Assembly: GCF_000619825.1 (NCBI RefSeq)
Contig: NZ_KK211036.1
Location: 615,787 to 679,786 of the forward strand
DNA from: Prevotella sp. MA2016
GTDB taxonomy: Bacteria; Bacteroidota; Bacteroidia; Bacteroidales; Bacteroidaceae
DNA: 64,000 bases
Reading direction: 5' to 3'
Part shown: one piece after another, positions 25,703-33,229 of the stretch
How positions within the stretch are numbered: the first letter of the stretch is position 1
How the letters are laid out: each line of letters starts with the position of its first letter
Position numbers and translations under genes: made by a program
Notes under the pieces: generated by a model
Databases searched by the model: none
Told to the model about the DNA's origin: nothing
Seen by the model: only the letters and a program-made list of their open reading frames with translations

Positions 25703-27610
25703 TCACTTAGGCAATTCGAGCGTGACGCGACAGCCTTGCTGATAACTGTCGTCGAATATCAAATCGCCACCCAAACTCTTGGCATGTCGCTTGGCCAACG
25801 GCAATCCTAAACCAAGACCTTCAGCCAGATCGCCTGTATGCATAAACGGCTCAAACAATAGATTCTCCTGTTCTTCAGGTATGCCCGAACCCACATCCTC
25901 AACCGTATAACGCACAGCTGATTCAGTCTCAGTAACCATCAGCTTGATATGCTGACCATCTGAATATTTGGCTGCATTATACAGCAGTTCGCGCAGCGTG
26001 CGCATCAGATAGATGTGGTTAGTAAGGATGCAAAGGGTGTCGGATACCGTTGTGGTAAACTCTATGTCGGTGTTAACAAAGTGTGTACGTGTGTGCTGTA
26101 TGCACTCATGGGCCAGCGCATTAACCGATACCTCATCATTCTTCTTGCACTTCAATGCCTCAGAAGCATCCGTCTCAGAAGCATCAAACAGCATCAGCAC
26201 CATACCATTCAGGTTCACGGCATTGCTCTTCATCATACTGGCAATATTCTGCAGTTCGTCGTCGCTAATCATATCCTTACTGTCGGCACTATCGCGCAGC
26301 ATATTAGCAAAACCAGAAATCACATTAAGCGGCGAACGCATATGCTGGGCCACCTTCTGCATAAACAGATTCTTGGTGCGCACATTCTCCTGAGCCTGAT
26401 CTACATCCTGCTGCAAGGCTTCTGTTTGGCTATGCGACTCGTCAACCTGCTGCTGCAAGGCCTGCATCCTGCGGTTGAGCGAGAGTTGCATATTGGCAAA
26501 ACTGCTCAGCAAGTGAGATATCGGACCATTGCCATTAGTCCCAGAAATCGACTCATCATAATGGCCTTCAGCCATACGAGTGGTGATAGACTGCAACTGA
26601 TTGAGCGGGCTGATGGTTTGCTTGACGGCACGATTAATAAGCCACAGAATAACAAACAGCCCCACAATAATGATGGCAAAAATGACATAGCCGGACATAC
26701 GGAATCCCCACATAATCTGACTAGTGGGACATACAAATGCCAGACTCCAGTTGGTGCCAGGCACGGGCTGATAGCAAACATGATTAACGCGACCGCCTGC
26801 GTGCACATGCAGCGAGCCCATCTTGCCACCAGTCATCTCATAGCCCAACGAAATCAGATCGGAGTTGGAACTGGGATCGGCATCGGTAAATATCGTTTTG
26901 CGAAACAGGCGTGTGGTATCCGGATGCACCAGATAGCGCCCATTGCCATCGAGCAGCATATAATAAGACTGATCGTAGGGGTTTTCAGCCTCATTCATGA
27001 GTTCAGCCAGTTTGCTGAACGAGAGATCGACAGTTACTACACCTATCATACGACCATTATCCTGACGCAACGGTCTGCAGTATGTAGCTATGGCCTGATG
27101 ATAATTCACCTTGCCATCGGCATACTCTATATATGGGTCAACCCAACTGGCTTTACCCGTTTCTGCAGGCTTCGTAAAGCTCAGTCGCGTCATGTAGTCG
27201 TAATCATACTCACGATAGGTTTGTATAGAGTCGCCAGTATTCTGAGTAAAAACAGAGAATTTCTCACCATACTGAGGAAACATGTTGGGCATCGCATAAA
27301 CAGAACAGCTAACCACGTGGGTATTCAACCTCACAATACGATCAGAAACAGCCTCGATATTAGCAGGTTCGAAGTTTTCCTCCAGCATCCAGGCATTCAC
27401 ATCGGCAGCCGTTTCAACCGTTTTCATATAGCTGCCCACACGCTGCACGGTGGTGTTGAGCAGACTGGCTGCATTCTCCATCGCCTCGGCATGTATAATA
27501 TAGCGCGACTGAAGATAAAGCAGACCAAGCGCCAACACAAAAATGGGGACTGCCAGCAGCATGACGCCAATACTAAGGCGTCGCGACAAACTGTAATGCA
27601 TCTTACTCAT
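25703..27610 (-). CDS. membrane sensor histidine kinase (dCache-HAMP-HisKA-HATPase)
   Basis: 635 residues: membrane helix at about 12-34; a large periplasmic dCache-like sensor (35-300; WVDPYIEYADGKVNYHQA, GVVTVDLSFSKLAELM, YMLLDGNGRYLVHPD); membrane helix 305-327; a HAMP region and coiled coil; a HisKA domain with His423 (VAQHMRSPLNVISGF); and a HATPase domain (DVGSGIPEEQENLLFEPF, GLGLGLPLAKRHAKSL). It is the last of three overlapping sensor genes and the only one with a full kinase. It overlaps the previous gene by 8 bp. No response regulator is adjacent. Confidence 0.9.
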   Translation of the reverse strand: MSKMHYSLSRRLSIGVMLLAVPIFVLALGLLYLQSRYIIHAEAMENAASLLNTTVQRVGSYMKTVETAADVNAWMLEENFEPANIEAVSDRIVRLNTHVVSCSVYAMPNMFPQYGEKFSVFTQNTGDSIQTYREYDYDYMTRLSFTKPAETGKASWVDPYIEYADGKVNYHQAIATYCRPLRQDNGRMIGVVTVDLSFSKLAELMNEAENPYDQSYYMLLDGNGRYLVHPDTTRLFRKTIFTDADPSSNSDLISLGYEMTGGKMGSLHVHAGGRVNHVCYQPVPGTNWSLAFVCPTSQIMWGFRMSGYVIFAIIIVGLFVILWLINRAVKQTISPLNQLQSITTRMAEGHYDESISGTNGNGPISHLLSSFANMQLSLNRRMQALQQQVDESHSQTEALQQDVDQAQENVRTKNLFMQKVAQHMRSPLNVISGFANMLRDSADSKDMISDDELQNIASMMKSNAVNLNGMVLMLFDASETDASEALKCKKNDEVSVNALAHECIQHTRTHFVNTDIEFTTTVSDTLCILTNHIYLMRTLRELLYNAAKYSDGQHIKLMVTETESAVRYTVEDVGSGIPEEQENLLFEPFMHTGDLAEGLGLGLPLAKRHAKSLGGDLIFDDSYQQGCRVTLELPK

Positions 27611-29084
27611 CGTCGGCCTCCTTTCCTGTTTCCGACTTGGTAAAGTGAGCCATGTGGTTCAGCAACTCTACCAGCGTCTCGCTCTTGTGCTCGATGACCT
27701 CCACTTGTTTGCAAATCTCATCCTTGCTCAAGGAGCGATAATTATTACATAGGGTTGTTACACTCTGATCGATACTCTCAGCAGGCAATGCCATTTGATT
27801 GGTGATATAGTTGAGAAACGACGTCTTCATTCTGTCATTCTCCTGCACCTTACCATAGGCTGCGCGCAACTGGTCGGCATCTTGATGCAGTTGAGCAGCC
27901 TCGTCGGCAAGCGCCGCTTCACGCTCTTTCTGTCTGCTAAGCATCACACGGAACTGATTCTGCAGATTGGCAATCTCATCATTCCAATGCGTCTGGGGCA
28001 CGTTCTCATTGATTTGCCCATCAGCCACACGTTGTGCCGAGTCCGAGAGCAAGCGCAGCGGTTTGAGTTCGCGCCGGATAAACCAGCGACAAAGCAAAAC
28101 AAACAGAATCAACCCCACAAACGTGATGCAAAGCACTACAAGCAGCAATTTGTTGTGTGCGCCATGAATATCAGCCTCAGGACAAACAATACCTACGCTC
28201 CAATCAAGTTGACCGTTGGAACGCTCTTTCAACTCGGTACGCTGGAATGGCTTATAGAAAATAGTCCAGGTTTCACCATTCATCTGATATTCTTTCATGC
28301 CAGTCTCGCCTGCCATCATGGACTCGATGGCATCCTTTACCCGAGGATCCACATCTCCAATCAATCTGCGTAAGATATTGTCTGACTGAAGTTTATCAAC
28401 ATCAGGATGAACAATAAGCGAACCACTCTTCGACATCAAAACACAATAGCCGCGCTCTGACGGCTTGACAGCCAACACAATCTTTGACAACTGACTGATG
28501 GAAACATCCACAGCCAGCACGCCTACCCGCTGACCCGACTTATCGGGAAGCGGCATACAGAAGTTTACCAACGGCTCGTTCTCTGTATCATCACCCTTCA
28601 ATGGGTCGGTCCAGCCCACATAGTCATCATCCATTGGAGCGCGATACCAGATCTGTTCGGTATAAGGACGATTGGTAAACATGTCGGTTGTTACCAAATC
28701 GCTCGTCACATCCGTATCAAAACCTCTGCGATGCACATAGGCCATAAATAAATCCTTGCCAGGATAATAACCCGGCTTGAAGGCAATGGCACAGCCCACA
28801 ATGTTAGGATTACTCAATACCAACTCGCGACAATAGGTGAACATACGGTCGGGATCGTCGAGATGTTCCAGCAAGTCGTAATACACATTACCAGCACTCT
28901 GCTCTACACTCAACAGTATATTATCAATATTCAGAACCGTACTCTCAAGCATATTCTCGGCATCACCCACCGCCTCTTGCTTCAGCGCACGATGCGAAAA
29001 GTAGAACAGGATGCCCAGAGCAACTGCCAACAACAGTAGCGTCTGACCTACTATCAGAAAATTTATCTTATCCCTTCTGCGCAT
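27603..29084 (-). CDS. dCache-HAMP sensor with degenerate DHp, no kinase domain
   Basis: 493 residues with the same plan as the kinase that follows: helix at about 8-30, dCache sensor (WTDPLKGDDTENEPLVNF, VGVLAVDVSISQLSKIV, SKSGSLIVHPDVDKL), helix around 305-327, HAMP and coiled coil. It ends shortly after a DHp-like helix pair. The phospho-acceptor position is Gln (ITNQMALPAES where the kinase has AQHMRSPLN), and no ATPase domain follows. It cannot autophosphorylate; it may dimerise with the kinase. It overlaps its upstream neighbour by 17 bp and its downstream one by 8 bp. The frame is open and well conserved in style, so it is not an obvious broken gene. Confidence 0.85.
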   Translation of the reverse strand: MRRRDKINFLIVGQTLLLLAVALGILFYFSHRALKQEAVGDAENMLESTVLNIDNILLSVEQSAGNVYYDLLEHLDDPDRMFTYCRELVLSNPNIVGCAIAFKPGYYPGKDLFMAYVHRRGFDTDVTSDLVTTDMFTNRPYTEQIWYRAPMDDDYVGWTDPLKGDDTENEPLVNFCMPLPDKSGQRVGVLAVDVSISQLSKIVLAVKPSERGYCVLMSKSGSLIVHPDVDKLQSDNILRRLIGDVDPRVKDAIESMMAGETGMKEYQMNGETWTIFYKPFQRTELKERSNGQLDWSVGIVCPEADIHGAHNKLLLVVLCITFVGLILFVLLCRWFIRRELKPLRLLSDSAQRVADGQINENVPQTHWNDEIANLQNQFRVMLSRQKEREAALADEAAQLHQDADQLRAAYGKVQENDRMKTSFLNYITNQMALPAESIDQSVTTLCNNYRSLSKDEICKQVEVIEHKSETLVELLNHMAHFTKSETGKEADDE

Positions 29085-30081
29085 ATTCCACAGGTTTACT
29101 TATCAACCACAACACAACAATACCCAGCAGAGCGATGCCGACGATAAACCATCCTACATAACTGAACGGCTTCATCACATCCGACTTGGGCGCCACAACG
29201 GCCACCGTCCAGTCGATGCCATCAATCGGGCCATAATATACAAATGAAGGCACACCAGCCACATCCATCTCTATCATACCGGCTCGCTGCAGCTGAAGAT
29301 TCTGCAGAACGTCAGGGTCGGTGATAGAAAACTGCTTGCCATCAGGATGAACAATGCATGAACCTTCGCGATCGAACACCACCGAGAAGAACTGGAAATC
29401 GCGCATCAGGTGATATTTATTGATATTCTCATTATTGCCGCACCAATTATCAATGCGCTGTAATGCCTTAGTGAGCCACTCAAAAGTGATGTCGGCACCA
29501 CAAACACAGGCCAAACTGCCATCTTCGGTAAACACCGGCTTGACATAAGTGCAATAATGACCACTAATGGCGGTACCATCATAATAGTAATAAGGATCTG
29601 ACCAGAAACTCATCTTGATATCCTTGGCACGTATATACCAAGCCGACTGGGTGTAATCGTGACGAGCGGAACCCACCTGAGACATCTGAAAACTAGAACT
29701 GTCGGTGTGATGCACATAAGGCTCATACCACCTACCCTTCTGTGGGAAGAAGTTAGGCTCAAATGCTGCAAAATAACCACGCACATCGGGATTAAGCACC
29801 GCCTCGCTCTCTAGAGCCTGCACCACCGACTCTGGCGAATCCATGTGTTTCTCAATCTCATAAAATACATTGGTAGCACTCATCTCCATACCATGTATAG
29901 TCTTGGTGAGCTGAGTAGATACCGCACTCTGCAAGCCTGCATAGCGAACATTGGTCTCGGCACGCATGGCCAGGTAGAAAGCCCAATAAGATGTGCCGCC
30001 AATCAATAAAACGATCAGCGACGAAGCAATCAATATATACCACCTTTGGCGCTTAGTAACGATTATAGTTTCTTGTTTCAC
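29068..30081 (-). CDS. dCache sensor-only membrane protein
   Basis: 337 residues: helix at about 12-35, a dCache-like periplasmic domain resembling the next two proteins (YFAAFEPNFFPQKGRWYEPY, FWSDPYYYYDGTAISGHY, CGADITFEWLTKAL), helix at about 308-328, then only a few cytoplasmic residues (SKPVEYAQKG). No HAMP or kinase part. As the first gene of the three-sensor operon it may bind ligand and modulate the kinase in a complex, which is inference. Its promoter lies directly upstream with an inverted repeat around it. Confidence 0.85.
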   Translation of the reverse strand: MKQETIIVTKRQRWYILIASSLIVLLIGGTSYWAFYLAMRAETNVRYAGLQSAVSTQLTKTIHGMEMSATNVFYEIEKHMDSPESVVQALESEAVLNPDVRGYFAAFEPNFFPQKGRWYEPYVHHTDSSSFQMSQVGSARHDYTQSAWYIRAKDIKMSFWSDPYYYYDGTAISGHYCTYVKPVFTEDGSLACVCGADITFEWLTKALQRIDNWCGNNENINKYHLMRDFQFFSVVFDREGSCIVHPDGKQFSITDPDVLQNLQLQRAGMIEMDVAGVPSFVYYGPIDGIDWTVAVVAPKSDVMKPFSYVGWFIVGIALLGIVVLWLISKPVEYAQKG

Positions 30082-30096
30082 GATTACAACATTTAA

Positions 30097-30145
30097 AAGT
30101 CATCTCGTAATATTACTGCAAATATACACATTTTCAAGATGACTT
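30097..30145. repeat. 9-bp inverted repeat flanking the sensor-operon promoter
   Basis: AAGTCATCT (30097-30105) and AGATGACTT (30137-30145). One arm lies between the -33 and -7 boxes, the other just after the expected start, as an operator would. Confidence 0.6.
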
Positions 30146-30150
30146 CCAAA
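30119..30150 (-). promoter_or_regulatory. promoter of the three-sensor operon
   Basis: TTTG (30147-30150), 20 bp, TATATTTG (30119-30126) on the minus strand. Confidence 0.8.
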
Positions 30151-30199
30151 TATTGCGCAAAATTTAACTTTTTTAAAACATTCGGAGAGGTATGCGAAA

Positions 30200-30904
30200 T
30201 CATAGTGCCTTAAGCTTGTTGCGATAGGCTTTACGCAACTTACGAACTGCCTTGTCGCGAATCTGGCGCACGCGTTCGCGCTTCAGTCCCAAATCCTCGG
30301 CTATCTCAGCCATCGTCTCATGCTCCTGATTGATACCAAAGAAAGAATTGATAACCTGACGATCGCGCTTGTCAAGAGTACCCAAAGCAAACTCGATAGC
30401 ATCCTCGATAGCTTCGCTATGCACACGCTCGTCAGCCAAGGGGGCATCTTTATTCACCAACACAGAGAGCAAACTCATATTGCTGCGATGACCTAATGGC
30501 GCATCTACCGATAATGGCTGAGCCTGCTGGCGAACCATCTCCTGCTTCACATCTTTAGGAATCTGATACAAACCGCCCTGCTGATCGATAGCTTTCTCGA
30601 TGGCCTGACGGATGTAAACCACAGCAAAGTTGACAAAGCGCACACCCTTGCTGGCATCAAACTTGGCAGCCGCTTTCATAAGCCCCAGATTGCCTTCGCT
30701 CACCAGATCTTCCATATCGACGCCCTGCCCCTTGTACTGGCGAGCCACAGATACCACAAACTTCAGGTTTGCCTCTATCAACTTAGACAGCGCACGTTCG
30801 TCACCCTTAGCAATACGCTCGGCCAACTGGCACTCTTCCTCATTGCTCAGCAACTCCTCACGTCCTATCTCATCCAAATATCGGTTCAAAATAGAATCTT
30901 CCAT
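30200..30904 (-). CDS. sigma-70 family factor lacking region 3
   Basis: 234 residues. Region 1.2 (LNRYLDEIGREELLSNEEEC), region 2 (ANLKFVVSVARQYKGQGVDMEDLVSEGNLGL split across 2.1-2.3, then FVNFAVVYIRQAI as 2.4) and region 4 (EHETMAEIAEDLGLKRERV) are clear. The Bacteroidota primary sigma (about 286 residues) has a region 3 helical domain between 2.4 and the conserved SVDAPL segment; here only about 25 residues (DQQGGLYQIPKDVKQEMV) are left. It is therefore a second, group 2-like factor, not the primary one. It has a complete promoter of its own. Confidence 0.88.
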   Translation of the reverse strand: MEDSILNRYLDEIGREELLSNEEECQLAERIAKGDERALSKLIEANLKFVVSVARQYKGQGVDMEDLVSEGNLGLMKAAAKFDASKGVRFVNFAVVYIRQAIEKAIDQQGGLYQIPKDVKQEMVRQQAQPLSVDAPLGHRSNMSLLSVLVNKDAPLADERVHSEAIEDAIEFALGTLDKRDRQVINSFFGINQEHETMAEIAEDLGLKRERVRQIRDKAVRKLRKAYRNKLKAL

Positions 30905-30925
30905 ACATTATATATATTTAGATTG

Positions 30926-30957
30926 CAAAGTTACGAATTAATTTCCACATATACAAA
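30926..30957 (-). promoter_or_regulatory. promoter of the sigma factor gene
   Basis: TTTG (30954-30957), 20 bp, TAACTTTG (30926-30933) on the minus strand. Confidence 0.8.
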
Positions 30958-30995
30958 ATTCATATAGGTAAATTCATTTTGTTTAAAACTTGAAT

Positions 30996-31106
30996 AAAAG
31001 AAAAAAGGCTCGTTTCACAACGAACCTTTTCCCCAAAATTACTTAAAAAACTAAATTAATCAACCATAAACCTTAACCATTAAAATCTTTTTCTGCTGCA
31101 AATATA
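30996..31106 (-). ncRNA. small RNA-like unit, copy A
   Basis: On the minus strand: TATATTTG -7 box (31099-31106), about 95 nt of transcript, then the hairpin AAGGTTCGTT-GTGA-AACGAGCCTT (31005-31028) and a T tail. Within it a seven-codon frame MVKVYG-stop (31060-31080) is preserved in copy B as MVKIYG. The -33 box is weak in this copy. Nothing else codes in 30.96-31.27 kb. Confidence 0.55.
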
Positions 31107-31274
31107 AATCGAATATTTGGAATGGATGTTTATTTTCAGTTATTTTATGTTCAAAATGCGTTAAATCGCGAATTTTAAACACTTTCTATGCGATTTTAAA
31201 CATTTTAACCATGTTTTTAAGCGTTTTTCGCGACGAATCACACTCATATTCTGTCCTATTTACATATTTTAACG

Positions 31275-31389
31275 ATACCATCTCCCATCGATGCTGCAAG
31301 CAGCACTCTCATCCTGAGGTCGTGGCTCCAGGCCAACATCTTTAGAGTAGAGCTTAACCCTTTCTCCATTCGGCCGCGCTGTCATCTGA
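31275..31389. pseudogene. joined remnants of glutaredoxin-like and YccF genes
   Basis: 31275-31352 (minus strand) matches the 3' end of the glutaredoxin-like gene at 41531 and reads YSKDVGLEPRPQDESAAC. Directly after it, 31360-31389 (plus strand) encodes LSPFGRAVI-stop, with 30 identical bases to the 3' end of the YccF gene at 42298-42327. In the 41-42 kb locus the same two pieces are some 690 bp apart. This is best read as a copy of that locus with its middle removed. Confidence 0.75.
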
Positions 31390-31401
31390 CAGATCGTTCC
31401 T

Positions 31402-31893
31402 TCATTGTATTTTCTTTTGAATTTCACGATAATCGGAAAAAAGATTCCAAATACCATCTTCTGACAGTACTCCGCGTTTAAGGTCGGAGGGAAGAATCCC
31501 TGCTTCATCGGCAGCAAAGTCCTGTTTCCACAACTCGCTGCCATAGTATTTGCTGAGTTCGACAACATCTTCTTTGACAGCCTTCAACGAAACAGCAGCC
31601 CCATCCTTAATAGCAACCAAGACTCTATTGAAGCGTTGCTCCATCCACTTGATGCGCTCAATTTGTAAAAGCTTACAAATCGCATCCTCTCTGATGACTT
31701 TGGGAGCCGCTTTACCCGCCAGCACCAACACCTTCTTACCATTACGGTAGATATGAAGCTGACGCGAACGGACTACTGCCGAAACCTCAGCATCATCCTG
31801 TATAGCCAGCCACAACGGATGATAGATACCATCCTCCTCGAACAGCTTCCGCTGCAAGTGCGAGCACATATTTGTTGTATCTACTGTCATCAT
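31402..31893 (-). CDS. hypothetical protein
   Basis: About 163 residues, starting MMTVDTTNMCSHLQRKLFEE. The central part reads RSRQLHIYRNGKKVLVLAG and has the look of a two-layer alpha/beta domain; the rest is charged and helical. I do not recognise the family. I chose the ATG at 31893 because the sequence from here matches a remnant (MMIVDTTK) next to the related promoter at 33.1 kb; an ATG five codons upstream is possible. Its TAATTTTG promoter is part of a bidirectional cassette. It could be truncated at the 3' end, where the remnant region begins. Confidence 0.55.
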   Translation of the reverse strand: MMTVDTTNMCSHLQRKLFEEDGIYHPLWLAIQDDAEVSAVVRSRQLHIYRNGKKVLVLAGKAAPKVIREDAICKLLQIERIKWMEQRFNRVLVAIKDGAAVSLKAVKEDVVELSKYYGSELWKQDFAADEAGILPSDLKRGVLSEDGIWNLFSDYREIQKKIQ

Positions 31894-31996
31894 ATTAACT
31901 AAATACATATAAATCTGTGTGCAAAATTACCACAAAATGAAGTAAAGTCAGTATCTTTGCAGCATATTTTGAGAATTATTAGGAATTGACATAGAT
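31874..31996. repeat. bidirectional promoter cassette, copy 1
   Basis: About 120 bp repeated at 33099-33213 and, in part, at 44955-45020. It has TAATTTTG on the minus strand (31922-31929) toward the hypothetical gene and TATCTTTG on the plus strand (31952-31959) toward a cupin remnant, and ends with AAGGAATTGACATAG or close to it. Confidence 0.75.
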
Positions 31997-32090
31997 GAAA
32001 AGCAAAACTTACCAGATTGCCTCCGACATCCAATGGGAAGATGCCGGCAAAGGTGTTGTCCGTCAGATAATGGTATACGATGATTTGTAA
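31995..32090 (+). pseudogene. N-terminal remnant of a cupin-like gene
   Basis: A 31-codon frame starting MKSKTYQIASDIQWEDAG and ending KGVVRQIMVYDDL-stop. This resembles the first strands of small one-domain cupins (the WEDAGxGVxRQ pattern); the metal-binding His cluster that should follow is absent. Confidence 0.5.
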
Positions 32091-32106
32091 CTAGATAAGC
32101 TTATGC

Positions 32107-32193
32107 AACGGCACCTGGCAGGGCATCCATTTCTGTGAGTATCGTAATCATGGTGGCGCAACAGAACTCGTTGTAACCATCATAGGAGAATAG
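32107..32193 (+). pseudogene. C-terminal remnant of a YjbQ-like gene
   Basis: Reads NGTWQGIHFCEYRNHGGATE and ends VVTIIGE-stop, the typical end of the YjbQ/UPF0047 family (LGTWQ...VTIIGE). There is no start codon. It follows the cupin remnant by 16 bp. A shorter possible end of the same family (VTIIGV-stop) is at 37197-37217. Confidence 0.6.
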
Positions 32194-32248
32194 AAGATAG
32201 AGAAAAAAATACCATAAAATAGGGATTGCAAGATTCATTTTTTTGTCG

Positions 32249-32256
32249 TACCTTTG
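32249..32256 (+). promoter_or_regulatory. promoter of the 37-residue gene
   Basis: ATTG (32225-32228), 20 bp, TACCTTTG (32249-32256). The same ATTG-N20-TACCTTTG layout recurs at 41409-41440. Confidence 0.65.
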
Positions 32257-32298
32257 CACCGATGAATTATTTTTTTGATTGTTTTAAATAAAACTATT

Positions 32299-32412
32299 AT
32301 GGTTACAAACAGCTCTAATCTTTACCCGCAGTATAAAGACTATACGCAGGACGACCGAGAAGATACCAGTAAAAACACCCAGCTTCTCGGAGGGGAACTA
32401 TGGTACGAATAA
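32299..32412 (+). CDS. 37-residue small protein, unknown
   Basis: The frame MVTNSSNLYPQYKDYTQDD...GGELWYE has its own promoter about 43 bp upstream and a perfect terminator 21 bp after the stop, so it is a compact transcription unit. The protein is hydrophilic and acidic with several Tyr, and has no signal or membrane helix. No family is recognised. The alternative is that the transcript is a regulatory RNA and the frame is chance. Confidence 0.5.
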   Translation: MVTNSSNLYPQYKDYTQDDREDTSKNTQLLGGELWYE

Positions 32413-32432
32413 TTCCTTCTACAATTGATGAA

Positions 32433-32469
32433 TAGGCAGCCCCAAAATAATCCGGCTGCCTATTTTTTT
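32433..32469 (+). terminator. terminator of the 37-residue gene
   Basis: AGGCAGCC / GGCTGCCT stem, 12-nt loop, then ATTTTTTT. Confidence 0.9.
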
Positions 32470-32593
32470 GCCTCATCCCAGGCTCGCCATTACTATTAGT
32501 ATATGGCAGCTATGAGGGAATCCCCTACTACACTTTAGGGAAACACACCGCACGGAATAGGAATTTTCATTTCCAAATTCCCCATAATCGTCC

Positions 32594-32601
32594 TATCTTT
32601 G
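32594..32601 (+). promoter_or_regulatory. -7 element before the secreted HMA-like gene
   Basis: TATCTTTG, 46 bp before the ATG at 32648. Confidence 0.5.
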
Positions 32602-32647
32602 CACTGTGATTCAGAACATAAGTTGAACAATTTAAAAATTGACGATT

Positions 32648-33022
32648 ATGAAGAAGATGATGAATAAAGTGATGGCAACCATGATAATGGTACTCACAGC
32701 AGCAGCGCCAGCAATGGCAGGCAACAACAAGCATTTCAAAGCTGACAAGAAGCATAACGCTACTATAGTTGTTGACAAGAGGCACAATGTAAAGGCCGAC
32801 AAAAAGGTTGGTCACTTTGATACTCGCCGCGCATATCATCCAGACATGAAGATCTGCAGCATCAAGCTGTCGCGCTACGACTCTCCCTCAAAGATTATGG
32901 CAAGAGCAGAGCGCCTCTACGGCGTGAAAGACACCAGATACAACCCACGTACTCGCACCGTATCTGTACTCTATGACGCCAAGATGACCACAGTTCGCCA
33001 CATCAAGCGCCACATCATTTAG
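32648..33022 (+). CDS. secreted protein with HMA-like domain
   Basis: 124 residues. The start MKKMMNKVMATMIMVLTAAA is a signal peptide, probably cut after AMA. Then comes a Lys/His-rich stretch (HFKADKKHNATIVVDKRHN) and a C-terminal 60 residues with the pattern of a heavy-metal-associated fold: IKLSRYDSPSKIMARAERL, YGVKDTRYNPRTRTVSVLYD, then TTVRHIKRHI. The CxxC metal site of true HMA domains is missing. Acts outside the cytoplasm; role unknown. The start is the ATG at 32648; the frame upstream opens with a TTG. Confidence 0.65.
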   Translation: MKKMMNKVMATMIMVLTAAAPAMAGNNKHFKADKKHNATIVVDKRHNVKADKKVGHFDTRRAYHPDMKICSIKLSRYDSPSKIMARAERLYGVKDTRYNPRTRTVSVLYDAKMTTVRHIKRHII

Positions 33023-33050
33023 TTGTTAGATAATTCTCTCTCAAAAGTAT

Positions 33051-33088
33051 CCCCGACCTGCAAAACAAAATCGCAAGTCGGGGTTTTC
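33051..33088 (+). terminator. terminator after the HMA-like gene
   Basis: CCCCGAC / GTCGGGG stem with a 19-nt loop, then TTTTC. Confidence 0.75.
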
Positions 33089-33098
33089 ACCGCATTTA

Positions 33099-33213
33099 GT
33101 TGTATCTACTATCATCATTAAATTCACTTAAATCTGCGTGCAAAATCACCACAAAAAGCAGTAAAATCAGTATCTTTGCAGCGAATTATGAGAATAATAA
33201 GGAATTGACATAG
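33099..33213. repeat. bidirectional promoter cassette, copy 2
   Basis: Similar to 31874-31996 over its whole length, including the plus-strand TATCTTTG (33171-33178) and AAGGAATTGACATAG. The minus-strand side keeps only the first codons of the gene seen beside copy 1 (MMIVDTTK). Confidence 0.75.
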
Positions 33214-33229
33214 CCAAATATCATACTCT

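Noticed and set aside
26015..27643. Long open frame (542 codons) opposite the full sensor kinase
   Set aside because: It is a mirror of the real gene on the other strand, with low-complexity composition and no domain, promoter or start context.
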